63,928 nucleotides of DNA. It comes from Planctomycetaceae bacterium (GTDB lineage Bacteria > Planctomycetota > Planctomycetia > Planctomycetales > Planctomycetaceae). Positions 16,801-25,483 of the stretch are shown one piece after another. Location: positions 1-63,928 of the forward strand of contig JAGQPX010000066.1 in assembly GCA_020426505.1 (NCBI GenBank), written 5' to 3'. A program made the translations under genes and the position numbers. The stretch's first letter is position 1. Each line of letters starts with the position of its first letter. The notes under the pieces were generated by a model that was not told the DNA's origin, did not search any database, and was given only the letters and a program-made list of their open reading frames with translations.

Positions 16801-18185
16801 GTGGCGGCGAAATCAGCGGCGCTGCGATTGCTGGTGCCCGGTTCAAAAACACCGGTATTGTGGACCTCCAAGGCCAGGACTATACCGATAACTTGGTCGG
16901 CGTGTGGGCGAAAGACATGAACGATGACTCCGTTGATCCGGAGCTTTTCAGGCTGCGGCTCAGTACGATGCAGTTCATCGACAACATCAATCAAGGCATC
17001 CTGACGAAGGATGTCCGTAATATTTTGATCTTCAACTCAGTCTTCAGGGACGGCGATTTCTTAACCCCTGCTGATCTGGCGGTCATTGCATTCGCGGACC
17101 CTGCTTTAACGGAAGCCGAATTGCTGATGGATTTTGGTCTGACGCTGGATGATCGAGCGGACCTTGATCTGGCTTCCTTCGACAACAATCAGTACATCGA
17201 CCTGCGCCTGTCGGAGAATCTCAATAGTGATCTCGTCGACCCATTGAACACGGCTGATCCCGATTACGTGCGGCATTTCTGGACGATTCGCCATAACACT
17301 TTTTCGGATACCGCGCAGAATATGGAGAGTGATGCCGTGGTGGTTCGCACGGTTGATAATGCCGCCTCGGACGCAGACTTGGAGTTCCGGTTCGATGGCA
17401 ATGGAACTGCCGACTCCGGAAATGTCTTCTTTAACTTTGATCGGGTTATCTCAGGTGGTGAATCCCCCTCTGCATTACGAGTCGATTGGGACGGACGGCT
17501 CTTCGCAGATGTTAGTGATAACGTCCTGACAATGAGTGGTGAAGATGACCAGATTGGATTCAACTTTATCACCGAGGGAAATGACACCTTCTCGGAAATT
17601 GGAGTTAACCGGAACACGATTGTTGGAGGCGACGGTATCGATACGGATAACTCGATCGGCATTCGTTTTGATCTGGCTGGTCCTAACGAAGTTGCGGTCG
17701 TTAGCAATATCATCGACATCCGCACTCCCGCGGTCGTTGATGCAATTGGAAACGTGAATCTCGATAACGACGACATCGGATTGTTCAATCGGGGGATCGA
17801 ATTCCAGAGCAGAAACGGACGAAGCAACGTCAGCATCAGACAGAACATCATCCTGATGGATGCCGGTACTGCGGTGGACGTCGGGCAAATCTCAACACCC
17901 GGTCTGGGATTGGCGTCAGTCTTCGAATTCAGCGGCAATCTTATCGGGAGTGACGGAAATCAGCGACTTGATATCCTTGATCCGGACCTCAGGGTTTCGG
18001 ATCGAGGTCTGCGAATCTCCGGCGTGACGGGGCCGCTGAACCTCGTCGGCGGTGGGAATCAGGTGTTCCTTCAGATCTTCGGTCTTTCGAACACACAGAT
18101 CAGCAATAACGTCTTCAGTCTAAGTCCCGCTGGTTCGGCTGGAGGGTTTATCGAGATCAACGGAATCAACTATCCGCTGCCATGA
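13839..18185 (+). CDS. Giant surface protein: inverse-autotransporter-like barrel plus beta-helix
   Basis: From ATG 13839 the product is 1448 residues with a signal peptide (about 1-28, ending SYSEA). Residues ~45-300 resemble the intimin/invasin-type barrel: a repeated pattern of glycine- and aromatic-rich strands including GMGLRHYLTEQDAILGIAGYYD. A proline-rich linker (PPPLPATLPATDF) follows. The remaining ~1000 residues are a right-handed beta-helix, with many Asn/Thr/Gly turns and short strands, including ITINSGMGGTIRDVNI. In inverse autotransporters the barrel sits in the outer membrane and exports the C-terminal passenger. Role in adhesion is inferred. An earlier Met at 13783 is possible. 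Confidence 0.75.
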   Translation: MPVLRRAGAFAAILVAVVLSISPSYSEAGGPPQTLDVTGVGGEYMSHSPDGGGAGPEFEIPGGGYGFLSRIGHIAGETVGRDDSITHVGLAPYVFHEETMLFGDLRLFRTNEGRTGGSAGMGLRHYLTEQDAILGIAGYYDSDDSRGAIFKQVGASFEYLTRMFDVRANVYVPIETTERVIGTSIVPDSERFSGNSLLFDGRTDFAAAANGADLMISTPVPGEIPEMFNLEVSGGGYHYQARQDGLTDMWGYKLRTDADVFKRVLHMFLELTSDRVTDTNLVFGASLNYYHGFENKRRLHDRQFYRMSEWVRRNFTVVTIDDFAIDAGQEARNPDTGDPYFFAHVRNIPGNSEPPPLPATLPATDFNFPSPFGDGTVEMPFQFIQEGQAAVRALPLLEQPNGIVYVHGNSQFEGAASVIEMLDGETLLGEGEGSDVQQTLAVVGFTDEAELPFVIPDGAVPLLNTPAGDAVTLASGNTFAGFDILDGAGNGITINSGMGGTIRDVNITNVAGDGVLMTTPSETFLFDRVSINNATGVGFHIDGGTAVTTFTDSDRVTLGMPSIVNASNEALLIENTTGGSNIFANAIIDDNDGGSGLRLINNMGTITLGRATIDGTVLSSDPTSVGAGLEITGAAANTTLQGDITITNSSGVGFLVKDLVDGGVVRPSALLTINQRNNIGADFVNIDGDSTAENGVRFSSGSSLIIGALNGATADHPAIRFSSGSSGTVSLNEFSIADSLGAGILIGDPTGANVNEPGAEFRVIRDTINTINATGSIVTPDMAGGTSGPAIHIAGADGLEDPTNVIALGAITSNTRVGRGLQIEETTGSILFSDLTINNNASIQSTASALFINNTSSTISFGTFEANENAGLEPAVDIMNIVDPGSVRFSELNILDADGVLGLKVTDTSTLTVGSSNPDEFSGTIDVNDQQAIDIQRTEIDVTLNSVSSSNSPTYGISVVDSPGNFSIVGDRTGGGRIFGTDIPSTSSGGEISGAAIAGARFKNTGIVDLQGQDYTDNLVGVWAKDMNDDSVDPELFRLRLSTMQFIDNINQGILTKDVRNILIFNSVFRDGDFLTPADLAVIAFADPALTEAELLMDFGLTLDDRADLDLASFDNNQYIDLRLSENLNSDLVDPLNTADPDYVRHFWTIRHNTFSDTAQNMESDAVVVRTVDNAASDADLEFRFDGNGTADSGNVFFNFDRVISGGESPSALRVDWDGRLFADVSDNVLTMSGEDDQIGFNFITEGNDTFSEIGVNRNTIVGGDGIDTDNSIGIRFDLAGPNEVAVVSNIIDIRTPAVVDAIGNVNLDNDDIGLFNRGIEFQSRNGRSNVSIRQNIILMDAGTAVDVGQISTPGLGLASVFEFSGNLIGSDGNQRLDILDPDLRVSDRGLRISGVTGPLNLVGGGNQVFLQIFGLSNTQISNNVFSLSPAGSAGGFIEINGINYPLP

Positions 18186-18218
18186 CGAACCCTTTCATGC
18201 GGTTGCGTGTCTCGATTG

Positions 18219-18247
18219 TTGACACCACTTCGCGGCGTTTGTAGAAG
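18219..18247 (+). promoter_or_regulatory. Sigma-70-type promoter of tRNA-Glu
   Basis: TTGACA at 18219-18224, exactly 17 bases, then TAGAAG at 18242-18247. The tRNA begins 10 bases further on, so processing of the leader would be minimal. Confidence 0.65.
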
Positions 18248-18257
18248 TGATGCACGG

Positions 18258-18330
18258 GCCCCCATCGTCTAGAGGCCCAGGACATTGGATTCTCAGTCCA
18301 AAGACAGGGGTTCAAATCCCCTTGGGGGTA
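18258..18330 (+). tRNA. tRNA-Glu (anticodon CTC)
   Basis: A 73-base cloverleaf: acceptor GCCCCCA/TGGGGGT (one G-T pair at the end), a D-arm containing CGTCTAGAGGCCCAGGA as in other tRNA-Glu, anticodon stem TTGGA/TCCAA with loop TTCTCAG giving CTC, and T-arm AGGGGTTCAAATCCCCT. The discriminator base is A and CCA is not encoded. Confidence 0.95.
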
Positions 18331-18377
18331 CTTTTCTCTCGTCGAGTTCTTGCTCGATCGAGGGCATCACTCACGAA

Positions 18378-18410
18378 GGACGTCTGTGCCGACAGACGTC
18401 CCTTTTCTTT
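18378..18410 (+). terminator. Rho-independent terminator after tRNA-Glu
   Basis: A perfect 10-bp stem (GGACGTCTGT / ACAGACGTCC) with loop GCCG is followed by CTTTTCTTT. It ends the tRNA transcript about 50 bases after the tRNA. Confidence 0.85.
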
Positions 18411-18503
18411 GACAGAACAGGCACGCGACGATTTGTCAGGCCATCACAACTCGTTCAGATGTCCTCCGCGAGTCTCTGCGTTCTCAGAGTCTCCGCGGTT
18501 CAG

Positions 18504-19889
18504 TCAACCGAACAGAATCTCGCTCATGTTTCGCTTGTAGTCCTCGACACCCGGTTGGCCGTAGGGGTTGATGCCGATCAGGCGGCCTTCGACGACTGTG
18601 GCCAGCATCAGCATTTGCAGCAGTTGCCCGAGCGTGTGAGCGTCGAGCCGGGGCAAATGCAGATCAGCGGTCGGGCGTGCGTCGTCAGCGTAGGCTTTGT
18701 TGGTCCCCTGAATGGCCGCGTCCAGAAGTGATGGCACTTCGCGACCGGCGAGGCGGTTGAGCTGGTCCTGATCAAGTGAGGCGGGTGCCTCCGGCAGAAT
18801 GACGGCGTCAGTCGCGGGTGAGTCGACGATGACGTTGGTGATCACCTTGTCGCGCGCTCCCTGTTGATGCTGTTGTCCACGGCTGTGCAGGTCGCGTGTG
18901 TTCACACCCGTGATGGGGGTCGCCCCTCGTCCGTGCTTGCCGAGGCTTTCGGAGAGCAACTGGTCGTACCACAGGCCAACCGCTTCGAGTCGATTGCCCC
19001 ACGTCGAGAGCACGCGAATGTTCATGCCTCGATCTCGTTCAAGGAGGTGACACGTTGCGACATAGTCGAGGACCGGGTTCTCACCAATCGGAGCGGTGCG
19101 GAAACGTTCGGTCATATCGGCTGCCCCTTGCAAAACCGGACGCACGTCCATGCCCAGCACGGCTGCGGGGTACAGTCCGACCGGGGTGAACACTGAGTAC
19201 CGCCCCCCGATGCCGTCCGGGATCGAAAAGACGTCCGGATAGCCTCGCTCCTCGGACAGCGAGCGGAGCTTGCCCTCTTCGCCCGTGATGGGGACCACAA
19301 GGTTTGTGCTGCGTTTGGAGTCGGCCCCGTAGTACGCTTCGAGGGCGTCGCGGAAGATACGGAACGCGGCTGCCGTCTCCAGCGTGCCTCCCGACTTGCT
19401 GATGACGACGATGCCCCAGCGTTGTTGAAGTTGCTCCGGGTCCTTGCAACGCAGCTCAAGCAACTCCAGCAACCCGGAGATCGTGTCGTTGTCGAGATTG
19501 TTCCCTTCGAAATACAAGCGTGGAGCACCACCCCGGTCGGCTCGGGAGAGTTCGTTGTGATACGGGTGACTCAGCCCCTCAAACAGAGCTCGCAGTCCCA
19601 TGTAGGACCCACCGATGCCCAGCACGACCAGCCGATCGATCTCGGAACGCAGTCGCTCAGCCGATTCAAGCATCGGGTCGAGTTCCGGCGAGTTCAGTAG
19701 CTGATCGGGGTAGGGGATGAACCCCGCGTCCAATGGTTGTTTGTCTGCCGGGATGTCTCCATCGGTCATGAGTGCGACGTCGTCAAGCGTCTCCTGCCGC
19801 GCCGCGTGCAACGGTTCGGCAAGTGCATCCCAAGTCGCATCGTCGATCAGTTTCCGTGCAGCTGTCGGGTCGTATCGCAGTTCGCTCAT
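18504..19889 (-). CDS. pgi: Glucose-6-phosphate isomerase
   Basis: Pgi interconverts glucose-6-phosphate and fructose-6-phosphate. The 461-residue product is of the shorter bacterial type: VVLGIGGSYMGLRALFE (sugar-phosphate loop), VVISKSGGTLETAAAFR (SIS domain), GGRYSVFTPVGLYPAA, and the C-terminal NPYGQPGVEDYKRNM, all typical. Start ATG 19889. It lies downstream of pyrE on the same strand, separated by a palindromic repeat (19912-19986), so co-transcription is uncertain. Confidence 0.96.
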   Translation of the reverse strand: MSELRYDPTAARKLIDDATWDALAEPLHAARQETLDDVALMTDGDIPADKQPLDAGFIPYPDQLLNSPELDPMLESAERLRSEIDRLVVLGIGGSYMGLRALFEGLSHPYHNELSRADRGGAPRLYFEGNNLDNDTISGLLELLELRCKDPEQLQQRWGIVVISKSGGTLETAAAFRIFRDALEAYYGADSKRSTNLVVPITGEEGKLRSLSEERGYPDVFSIPDGIGGRYSVFTPVGLYPAAVLGMDVRPVLQGAADMTERFRTAPIGENPVLDYVATCHLLERDRGMNIRVLSTWGNRLEAVGLWYDQLLSESLGKHGRGATPITGVNTRDLHSRGQQHQQGARDKVITNVIVDSPATDAVILPEAPASLDQDQLNRLAGREVPSLLDAAIQGTNKAYADDARPTADLHLPRLDAHTLGQLLQMLMLATVVEGRLIGINPYGQPGVEDYKRNMSEILFG

Positions 19890-19911
19890 GAGGGTGATGT
19901 TCCTGAGAATC

Positions 19912-19986
19912 GTCGCTGGATTCGCCAGAATTCAGCCGATCGGTCGGTCTCTGGTTCTCTGTCTGAACTCTGGCAAGTTCAGCTAC
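19912..19986. repeat. Dispersed palindromic repeat, copy 1
   Basis: Arms GCTGGATTCGCCAGAATTCA and TGAACTCTGGCAAGTTCAGC face each other, with terminal GTCGC and GCTAC. A second copy with the same arms lies at 59088-59160. This copy begins inside the pyrE stop codon, so it abuts or overlaps the end of that gene. Confidence 0.85.
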
Positions 19987-20549
19987 GTTGCGGCTGTCTC
20001 AACGGGCGGTGTGATTCCGAAGTCTTCGATCGTGAGCAGCGAGCGGAACGGCAGTTTTCGCGAGGCGAAGTTCTCGGCTCCACCCTCCATGCGGTCGACG
20101 ATTCCGACCATGTGCACGACCTCGCAGCCGAACTCTTCGATGCGATCGACGGAGAGCAAGGCACTGCCGCCGGTGGTCACAACATCATCAATCACCACAA
20201 CCTTGTCGCCCGGCTGGACCGGTCCTTCGACGTAACGATTAGTGCCGTGCCCCTTCGCCTCCTTGCGGACCATGACCCCCTGCAACTCACGACCTTGCTC
20301 AGCGGCGACTGCGAGCACGGCTCCAATGATCGGGTCAGCTCCGATCGACATCCCGCCGATCGCCGAGAATTCGACGTCGTCAAGCAGTTCGAGGAGCCCC
20401 TCCGCGACGAGCCTGAGTCCTTGGGCATCCAGCGAAATCTGCTTGCCATCAAGGTAATAGGTCGCTTTTTTCCCGGAGGCGAGCGTGAAGTCGCCAAACT
20501 TCAGAGCTCGCTCGCGGAACAGGTCGATCAGTTGCTGTCGGTCGTACAT
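19983..20549 (-). CDS. pyrE: Orotate phosphoribosyltransferase
   Basis: PyrE joins orotate to PRPP to give OMP in pyrimidine synthesis. The 188-residue product has FTLASGKKATYYLDGKQI (orotate-side loop), GADPIIGAVLA, the flexible catalytic loop VRKEAKGHGTNRYVEGP, and the PRPP motif VVVIDDVVTTGGSAL. Length is slightly short but complete. The TAG stop lies within the palindromic repeat. Confidence 0.95.
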   Translation of the reverse strand: MYDRQQLIDLFRERALKFGDFTLASGKKATYYLDGKQISLDAQGLRLVAEGLLELLDDVEFSAIGGMSIGADPIIGAVLAVAAEQGRELQGVMVRKEAKGHGTNRYVEGPVQPGDKVVVIDDVVTTGGSALLSVDRIEEFGCEVVHMVGIVDRMEGGAENFASRKLPFRSLLTIEDFGITPPVETAAT

Positions 20550-20815
20550 CCTTAGCCTCTTGGAGTTGCGGTCGTGGTGCGTGTCTTTTTGACGGCCCTC
20601 ATGGTAGCCATTCGGCGGGGGGATGGAATGGAGTCAAGAGGTCTCTTCGAATTGGATGCGAGCGCGGCATATCTTGCCAGACTTCCCACCTTAACAAAAT
20701 CGTTAAAGTCAACCTGGCGATTCAGTCGATCAAATTGCAGCGACTCAGAGACTTCACCATCGGATTGCGGGTACGCTGTGCCTGCTGATAGAGATTTCCC
20801 TCGCAGGTCTGTTGT

Positions 20816-21031
20816 ATGCGTCCCACACTTCGACTGTTCTCCGAAGACGCTGATCTCTTTCATCAACCGCCACGGGCGATGATGACGGTTGGAGAACTCT
20901 GCCGGCTCCTTCGAGATGCCGATGCGTCTGACCGGACATGGCTACAGGATTTTGAATCCGACCATGTCCACGTTCCGCTCGATCTGTACGAGGTGCTTCA
21001 AGCGTACGCTCAGATGTTGCCTGCCGCTTAG
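20816..21031 (+). CDS. Small hypothetical protein
   Basis: A 71-residue frame; a shorter start at 20879 or 20882 (MMTVGELCRLLRDADASDRT) gives about 50 residues and looks more natural. It has a helix, then DRTWLQDFESDHVHVPLDLYEVLQAYAQM, which has balanced, protein-like composition and resembles small planctomycete proteins I vaguely recall. It lies 32 bases before the glycerate kinase gene. It could be a chance frame. Confidence 0.4.
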   Translation: MRPTLRLFSEDADLFHQPPRAMMTVGELCRLLRDADASDRTWLQDFESDHVHVPLDLYEVLQAYAQMLPAA

Positions 21032-21063
21032 CACTTGCACGCGTGCTGCGGTAAGCTCCGGGG

Positions 21064-22422
21064 ATGAGCAATTCCCGATCGAATCAGAGTCTGCGCGACG
21101 ACTCCATCGCGATCTGGAAAGCCGGCGTTGATGCGGTTGCTGCCGATCGACTCGTTCGCGAAGTCGTGACGTGTGACGACGAGGCACTGACAATCGCAGG
21201 TGAGCGAATCCCGCTAGAAGGCCTGGGCCAGATTATTGTCGTCGGGGCAGGGAAGGCCGGCGCAGGCATGACCGCCGGAGTTGAACAGGCACTCAGCGAC
21301 ACATCCCTCGCGGACAGAGTGACCGGATGGATCAACGTCCCGGCAGACTGCGTTCGTCCAACGCAGAGCATCCATCTGCACGCCGCTCGACCTGCGGGGG
21401 TGAATGAGCCGACCGCAGAAGGAGTCGCGGGGAGTGAACGCATTTTGCAACTGGTCGCGGCTGCGTCTCCGCAGGATGTGTCTGTCGTGCTCCTCTCCGG
21501 CGGAGGCAGTGCATTGCTGCCGGCTCCCGTCGAAGGGGTCTCTCTGAGTGACAAGCAGACGGTCACTCGTGGACTCATGCGGGCGGGGGCGCGGATCGAC
21601 GAGCTGAACTGTGTGCGTAAACATCTATCACGGATCAAAGGAGGACGTTTGGCACAGGCGTGTCGCGCGGGCAAGATCATCGCACTGATCATCTCAGATG
21701 TGATCGGTGATCCGCTCGACGTCATTGCCTCCGGCCCGACGATTGCAGACTCGACGACGGCTGCCGATGCGATCGCCGTCTTGCTGAAGTTTGCCGACAG
21801 GATGCCGGTGATTCCTGAAAGCGCGATGACGTACCTGCGAGGTGCAGCTAAGCGCGAGTCATCAATTGACACTGTTTCCACGCCGCAGGTCAAGAATGTG
21901 ATCATTGGCAACATCGACGTTGCGATGCGAGCCGCTGCGGATGAGGCGAGGCGACGAGGGTACACCGTTCAATCACTCGGTGGAGCGAACGCGGGAATCG
22001 CCAGAGCTGTCGGTCGTGACTTGGCGGAGAGATGTCTCGACGCACAAGAGACACATGCGGGGCCTCTTTGTCTGTTGAGTGGTGGCGAGCCTGTCGTGCA
22101 ACTGGTGGACACGGACGAGCCTCGCCAGGGTGGGCGGAATCAGGAACTCGTCCTTGCTGCTGCGGAGCGTCTCTGGGACGACGATCTGTCCGGGATTGCA
22201 ATTCTGTCCGGAGGAACCGATGGAGAGGACGGCCCGACTGACGCGGCTGGCGCCGTGGTGGACGCCGAATTGGTGAGACTGGCCCGAGAACGGGGGCTCA
22301 ATCCGGGCGACTTTCTGGCGACGAACAACTCGTATCCGTTCTTCGACCAGTCCGGAGGGCTCCTCAAAACGGGGCCCACCCACACCAACGTGATGGACCT
22401 CCGAGTGGCGTTATGCGAGTGA
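21064..22422 (+). CDS. Glycerate 2-kinase (GckA/TtuD type, DUF4147)
   Basis: The enzyme phosphorylates D-glycerate to 2-phosphoglycerate, feeding sugar-acid or glyoxylate carbon into glycolysis. The 452-residue product shows IIVVGAGKAGAGMTAGVE near the N-terminus, VVLLSGGGSALLPAP, HLSRIKGGRLA (conserved His, Lys, Arg), IISDVIGDPLDVIASGPT, the Asn-rich GGRNQELVLAA, and a C-terminal SGGTDGEDGPTDAAGA and GPTHTNVMDL. These are full family signatures. Older databases sometimes call it hydroxypyruvate reductase. Confidence 0.92.
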   Translation: MSNSRSNQSLRDDSIAIWKAGVDAVAADRLVREVVTCDDEALTIAGERIPLEGLGQIIVVGAGKAGAGMTAGVEQALSDTSLADRVTGWINVPADCVRPTQSIHLHAARPAGVNEPTAEGVAGSERILQLVAAASPQDVSVVLLSGGGSALLPAPVEGVSLSDKQTVTRGLMRAGARIDELNCVRKHLSRIKGGRLAQACRAGKIIALIISDVIGDPLDVIASGPTIADSTTAADAIAVLLKFADRMPVIPESAMTYLRGAAKRESSIDTVSTPQVKNVIIGNIDVAMRAAADEARRRGYTVQSLGGANAGIARAVGRDLAERCLDAQETHAGPLCLLSGGEPVVQLVDTDEPRQGGRNQELVLAAAERLWDDDLSGIAILSGGTDGEDGPTDAAGAVVDAELVRLARERGLNPGDFLATNNSYPFFDQSGGLLKTGPTHTNVMDLRVALCE

Positions 22423-22653
22423 CAAGATTGAAGTTGCAGATTTGGTGTGTGCGTTCGCAGAAGCGTCGCCCACCGGACAGGAGCTTCGTAGAATTTGCAA
22501 ACTAAGCTGCGACCTCTACAATGGATTTGGTCGATCGGGCGGGATTTGCGGGCATCGGTCGAATTCGGGAAAGAGATTCTTCAACAGGGACCACTGCGTC
22601 CCCGGAGGTGTCGGGTGTTACTTGCTCAGGGTGGTGACGTAGGCGTCGCACAA

Positions 22654-23586
22654 ATGCTGACGGTCGTCGTGATCGGATTCCTGGTGCTGGTGGGCATCAT
22701 TTTCCTGGTCATGTTTGCAGCCTATTTCAAACTCTGGCTGCGAGGATTCGTCACCGGTGCGAGGATCAGTCCGCCTGCCCTTGTGTTTATGAAACTCCGG
22801 AAAGTGAATCCCAATATCATTGTGGATACGAAGATCTGGGGAGTGCAGGCAGGTCTGCCAGACATCAACACTAACGCACTTGAAGCGCATTATCTCGCTG
22901 GCGGAAACGTGCAACGGGTCGTGCGTGCTTTGATCGCGGCTCATCGGGCGAACATTGATCTAGATTGGGACACCGCAGCCGCCATCGACCTGGCAGGGCG
23001 GAATATCATTGAAGCCGTGCAGACGAGCGTGGACCCGAAAGTCATTGATTGCCCTGATCCTCGACGGCATGGTCGGTCGACCCTCGACGGTGTCTCGAAA
23101 GATGGAATTCAGCTGAAAGCCCGTGCCAGAGTGACGGTGCGGACGAACCTGAGTCAGCTCGTCGGTGGAGCAACGGAAGACACGGTCATTGCCCGTGTGG
23201 GCGAGGGGATTGTCTCAGCGATTGGATCCTGCGAATCTCATAAGGCCGTGTTGGCCAATCCGACATTGATTGCCCAAGCGGTGATGAACAAGGGACTCGA
23301 CTCGCAGACAGCGTACGAGATTGTCTCAATCGATATTGCCGACATTGATGTGGGTGACAACGTGGGTGCCCGATTGCAGGCCGATCAGGCCGAAGCGGAC
23401 GTCCGCGTGGCTCGGGCGAGAGCCGAGCAACGTCGAGCGGAAGCCGTCGCTCACGAGCAGCAGATGCAGGCACTCACCCAGGAGAACCGTGCCAAGGTGG
23501 TGCTGGCAGAGGCTGAGATTCCCAGGGCGATGGCGGATGCCTTCCGCAGCGGAAACCTTCGGTCACAGAATGGTCATGCTGGTTAG
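22654..23586 (+). CDS. floA: Flotillin-like protein FloA (SPFH family)
   Basis: FloA scaffolds membrane microdomains. From ATG 22654 the 310-residue product begins with one membrane helix (about 1-25), then the FloA-specific [28 protein letters not shown] and [26 protein letters not shown] (split by family), and an SPFH core with [20 protein letters not shown]. The C-terminal coiled coil is Ala/Glu/Arg rich ([20 protein letters not shown]) and ends with a short tail. The longer frame to 22495 is unsupported. The usual companion NfeD is not nearby. Confidence 0.9.
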   Translation: MLTVVVIGFLVLVGIIFLVMFAAYFKLWLRGFVTGARISPPALVFMKLRKVNPNIIVDTKIWGVQAGLPDINTNALEAHYLAGGNVQRVVRALIAAHRANIDLDWDTAAAIDLAGRNIIEAVQTSVDPKVIDCPDPRRHGRSTLDGVSKDGIQLKARARVTVRTNLSQLVGGATEDTVIARVGEGIVSAIGSCESHKAVLANPTLIAQAVMNKGLDSQTAYEIVSIDIADIDVGDNVGARLQADQAEADVRVARARAEQRRAEAVAHEQQMQALTQENRAKVVLAEAEIPRAMADAFRSGNLRSQNGHAG

Positions 23587-23894
23587 GAAGGTTCTGATTG
23601 CTGGCGACACGGTTCGAGCGACAACGATTGCATGATGTCACGGGCGTTCGGCGAAGTTTGCCGGTCCAAAGTTTCGATGATCGAGAGAGCAGGGCAGGTG
23701 CCCGGCACCCGGTCAGCATGAGAGATTCCCATTCAGGCACGAAACCTGCATCTCTGTTGAACACACAAACGCGATTCCATGATGTTTCGCGACAATTGAG
23801 AATTCCATTTGAGTCGAGTACGATCGGTGCCAGCGAAGGGAGCGCGGCCGAGTTCAAGTTACTTGGCATTCAGAACACGTGAAAGTCCGACGTC
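23587..23894. other. Intergenic region after floA
   Basis: This 308-base spacer holds no convincing gene. A 94-codon open frame here has shadow-like composition. No terminator with a U-tract was found. Confidence 0.4.
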
Positions 23895-24104
23895 ATGCGT
23901 GAAAACATCAGCATCGAATTGACTCCCGAACAGCGTCAGTACCTCCTCGACGGCTTGCGATTCGTTCGCAGCTCGGTCGCGCTGGAGATTGTTGACTGGT
24001 CGCCCGAGGTTGAGAAGGATCGGGACGAGAAGTATGCGGCCCTCAACGAACTTGAGGACCTGTTGAACGGCGTGTCCTCTGCGGAGACCCACGCTCGCGT
24101 TTGA
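23895..24104 (+). CDS. Small conserved hypothetical protein, 69 residues
   Basis: The product starts at ATG and reads as an amphipathic helical protein (ELTPEQRQYLLDGLRFVRSS), with an acidic middle and a final helix (KYAALNELEDLLNGV). Similar small proteins seem to occur in other planctomycetes. No membrane segment or signal. It precedes the OleA-like gene by 56 bases on the same strand and may be co-transcribed with it. Function unknown. Confidence 0.6.
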   Translation: MRENISIELTPEQRQYLLDGLRFVRSSVALEIVDWSPEVEKDRDEKYAALNELEDLLNGVSSAETHARV

Positions 24105-24160
24105 CCTGTCTCTGAGGTTGTCCTTCGGATTCTGCGCTCATCCCACTGCGACCCAGGCCG

Positions 24161-25213
24161 ATGCGATACCGACACGTCTGCATCGAGTCCATCAGCTCTA
24201 CGCTTCCTCCCCATGTGGTGACGTCGGAGGAGATCGAGTCTCGCCTGCAGCCGGTGTATGAGCGGTTGCATCTTCCGGCCGGGCGACTTGAGTTGATGTC
24301 TGGTATCCGCGAGCGACGTTTTTTCGATCCCGGGACTTTGCCGGGGCAGATCAGTGGCGAGACGGTTCGTCGAGCTGTCGAAACCTCGGGGGTTGATGTT
24401 CGGCACATGGGGGCCTTGATCCATGGCTCCGTCTGCCGCGATCAGATGGAGCCGGCGACCGCGTGTGGCGTGCATCATGCCTCCGGGTTGCCGGACGAGG
24501 CGCTCGTGCTCGATGTCAGCAATGCGTGCCTCGGCCTGTTGAACGGCGTCGTCATGCTGGCCGATATGATCGAACTTGGCCGGGTGCGTGCGGGGGTTGT
24601 CGTCGGGACCGAGATTGGCCGTCCCCTGGTCGAGAGGACGATCGACACATTGCTCCACTCGCCAGAACTCACGCGGAAAGAGATCAAACCGGCTTTTGCG
24701 TCCCTCACGATCGGGTCCGGAACTGCGGCGATCGTGTTGTGTGATGAACGGTTGAGTCAACGGGGAAACCGACTGCTCGGCGGGGCTTATCTGGCCGATT
24801 CTTCGCATCACCGACTCTGCGCAGGGGGCTCTGAGATGGGCAGCTCGAACGACGGTCGTCCATTAATGGCGACTGATTCGGAAGCGTTGCTTCATGCGGG
24901 GATCGACATTGCCCGACGGACATGGCCCCGGCTTCTCGAAACGGTCGGTTGGGCATCGCAGGGTGTGCACAAGGTGTTCACCCATCAGGTGGGCAAGGCA
25001 CATCGGAAGCTGTTGCTGGAAAGTCTTGATCTCGATCCTGCGATGGACTTTCCGACGGTTGAGTTTCTGGGGAACACCGGAGCCGTTGCACTGCCGACCG
25101 CTGCGGCTCTCGGCATTGAGGAGGGACACCTCGCGCCCGGCGATCACGTCGCCCTGCTGGGCATCGGAAGTGGATTGAACTGTCTGATGCTCGGCATTGA
25201 ATGGAATGGGTGA
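24161..25213 (+). CDS. OleA/FabH-type thiolase-fold condensing enzyme (3-oxoacyl-ACP synthase III family)
   Basis: The 350-residue product has the FabH-like triad: Cys123 in [10 protein letters not shown], His275 in FTHQVGKAH, and Asn305 in [11 protein letters not shown]. The N-C-L-G context followed by a long Met/Leu helix, and the [10 protein letters not shown] segment before it, look closer to OleA, which joins two fatty acyl-CoAs head to head, than to housekeeping FabH. The other ole genes (oleB, C, D) are not here; an MMPL/RND exporter follows instead. The product may be a beta-keto acid or ketone lipid. The choice between OleA and FabH is an inference. Confidence 0.8.
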   Translation: MRYRHVCIESISSTLPPHVVTSEEIESRLQPVYERLHLPAGRLELMSGIRERRFFDPGTLPGQISGETVRRAVETSGVDVRHMGALIHGSVCRDQMEPATACGVHHASGLPDEALVLDVSNACLGLLNGVVMLADMIELGRVRAGVVVGTEIGRPLVERTIDTLLHSPELTRKEIKPAFASLTIGSGTAAIVLCDERLSQRGNRLLGGAYLADSSHHRLCAGGSEMGSSNDGRPLMATDSEALLHAGIDIARRTWPRLLETVGWASQGVHKVFTHQVGKAHRKLLLESLDLDPAMDFPTVEFLGNTGAVALPTAAALGIEEGHLAPGDHVALLGIGSGLNCLMLGIEWNG

Positions 25214-25483
25214 TCGCCCTCTTTCGCTGTTCGGCAAAGTTTGCGTTGCCCGATAAGTCGGGCTAACGGGTGCTGATGGTGATACCCGTAGCTTCGTGGT
25301 GATCTTGTGCATGTGGCAGGAAACGCCGATGGCGCCACGAAGTTGAGGGGCATGAATCGTCGATCAAAAAAGGAGTTGGGGGGACTCCCTCCCCTGATCG
25401 TCTGAGTCGGCAGCCGCATCTGGTCGCGGCAAATCCCCGCTGCTGTCCGCTCGACGATGCCGCTCCGGTCGGCGAGAGAGTGC

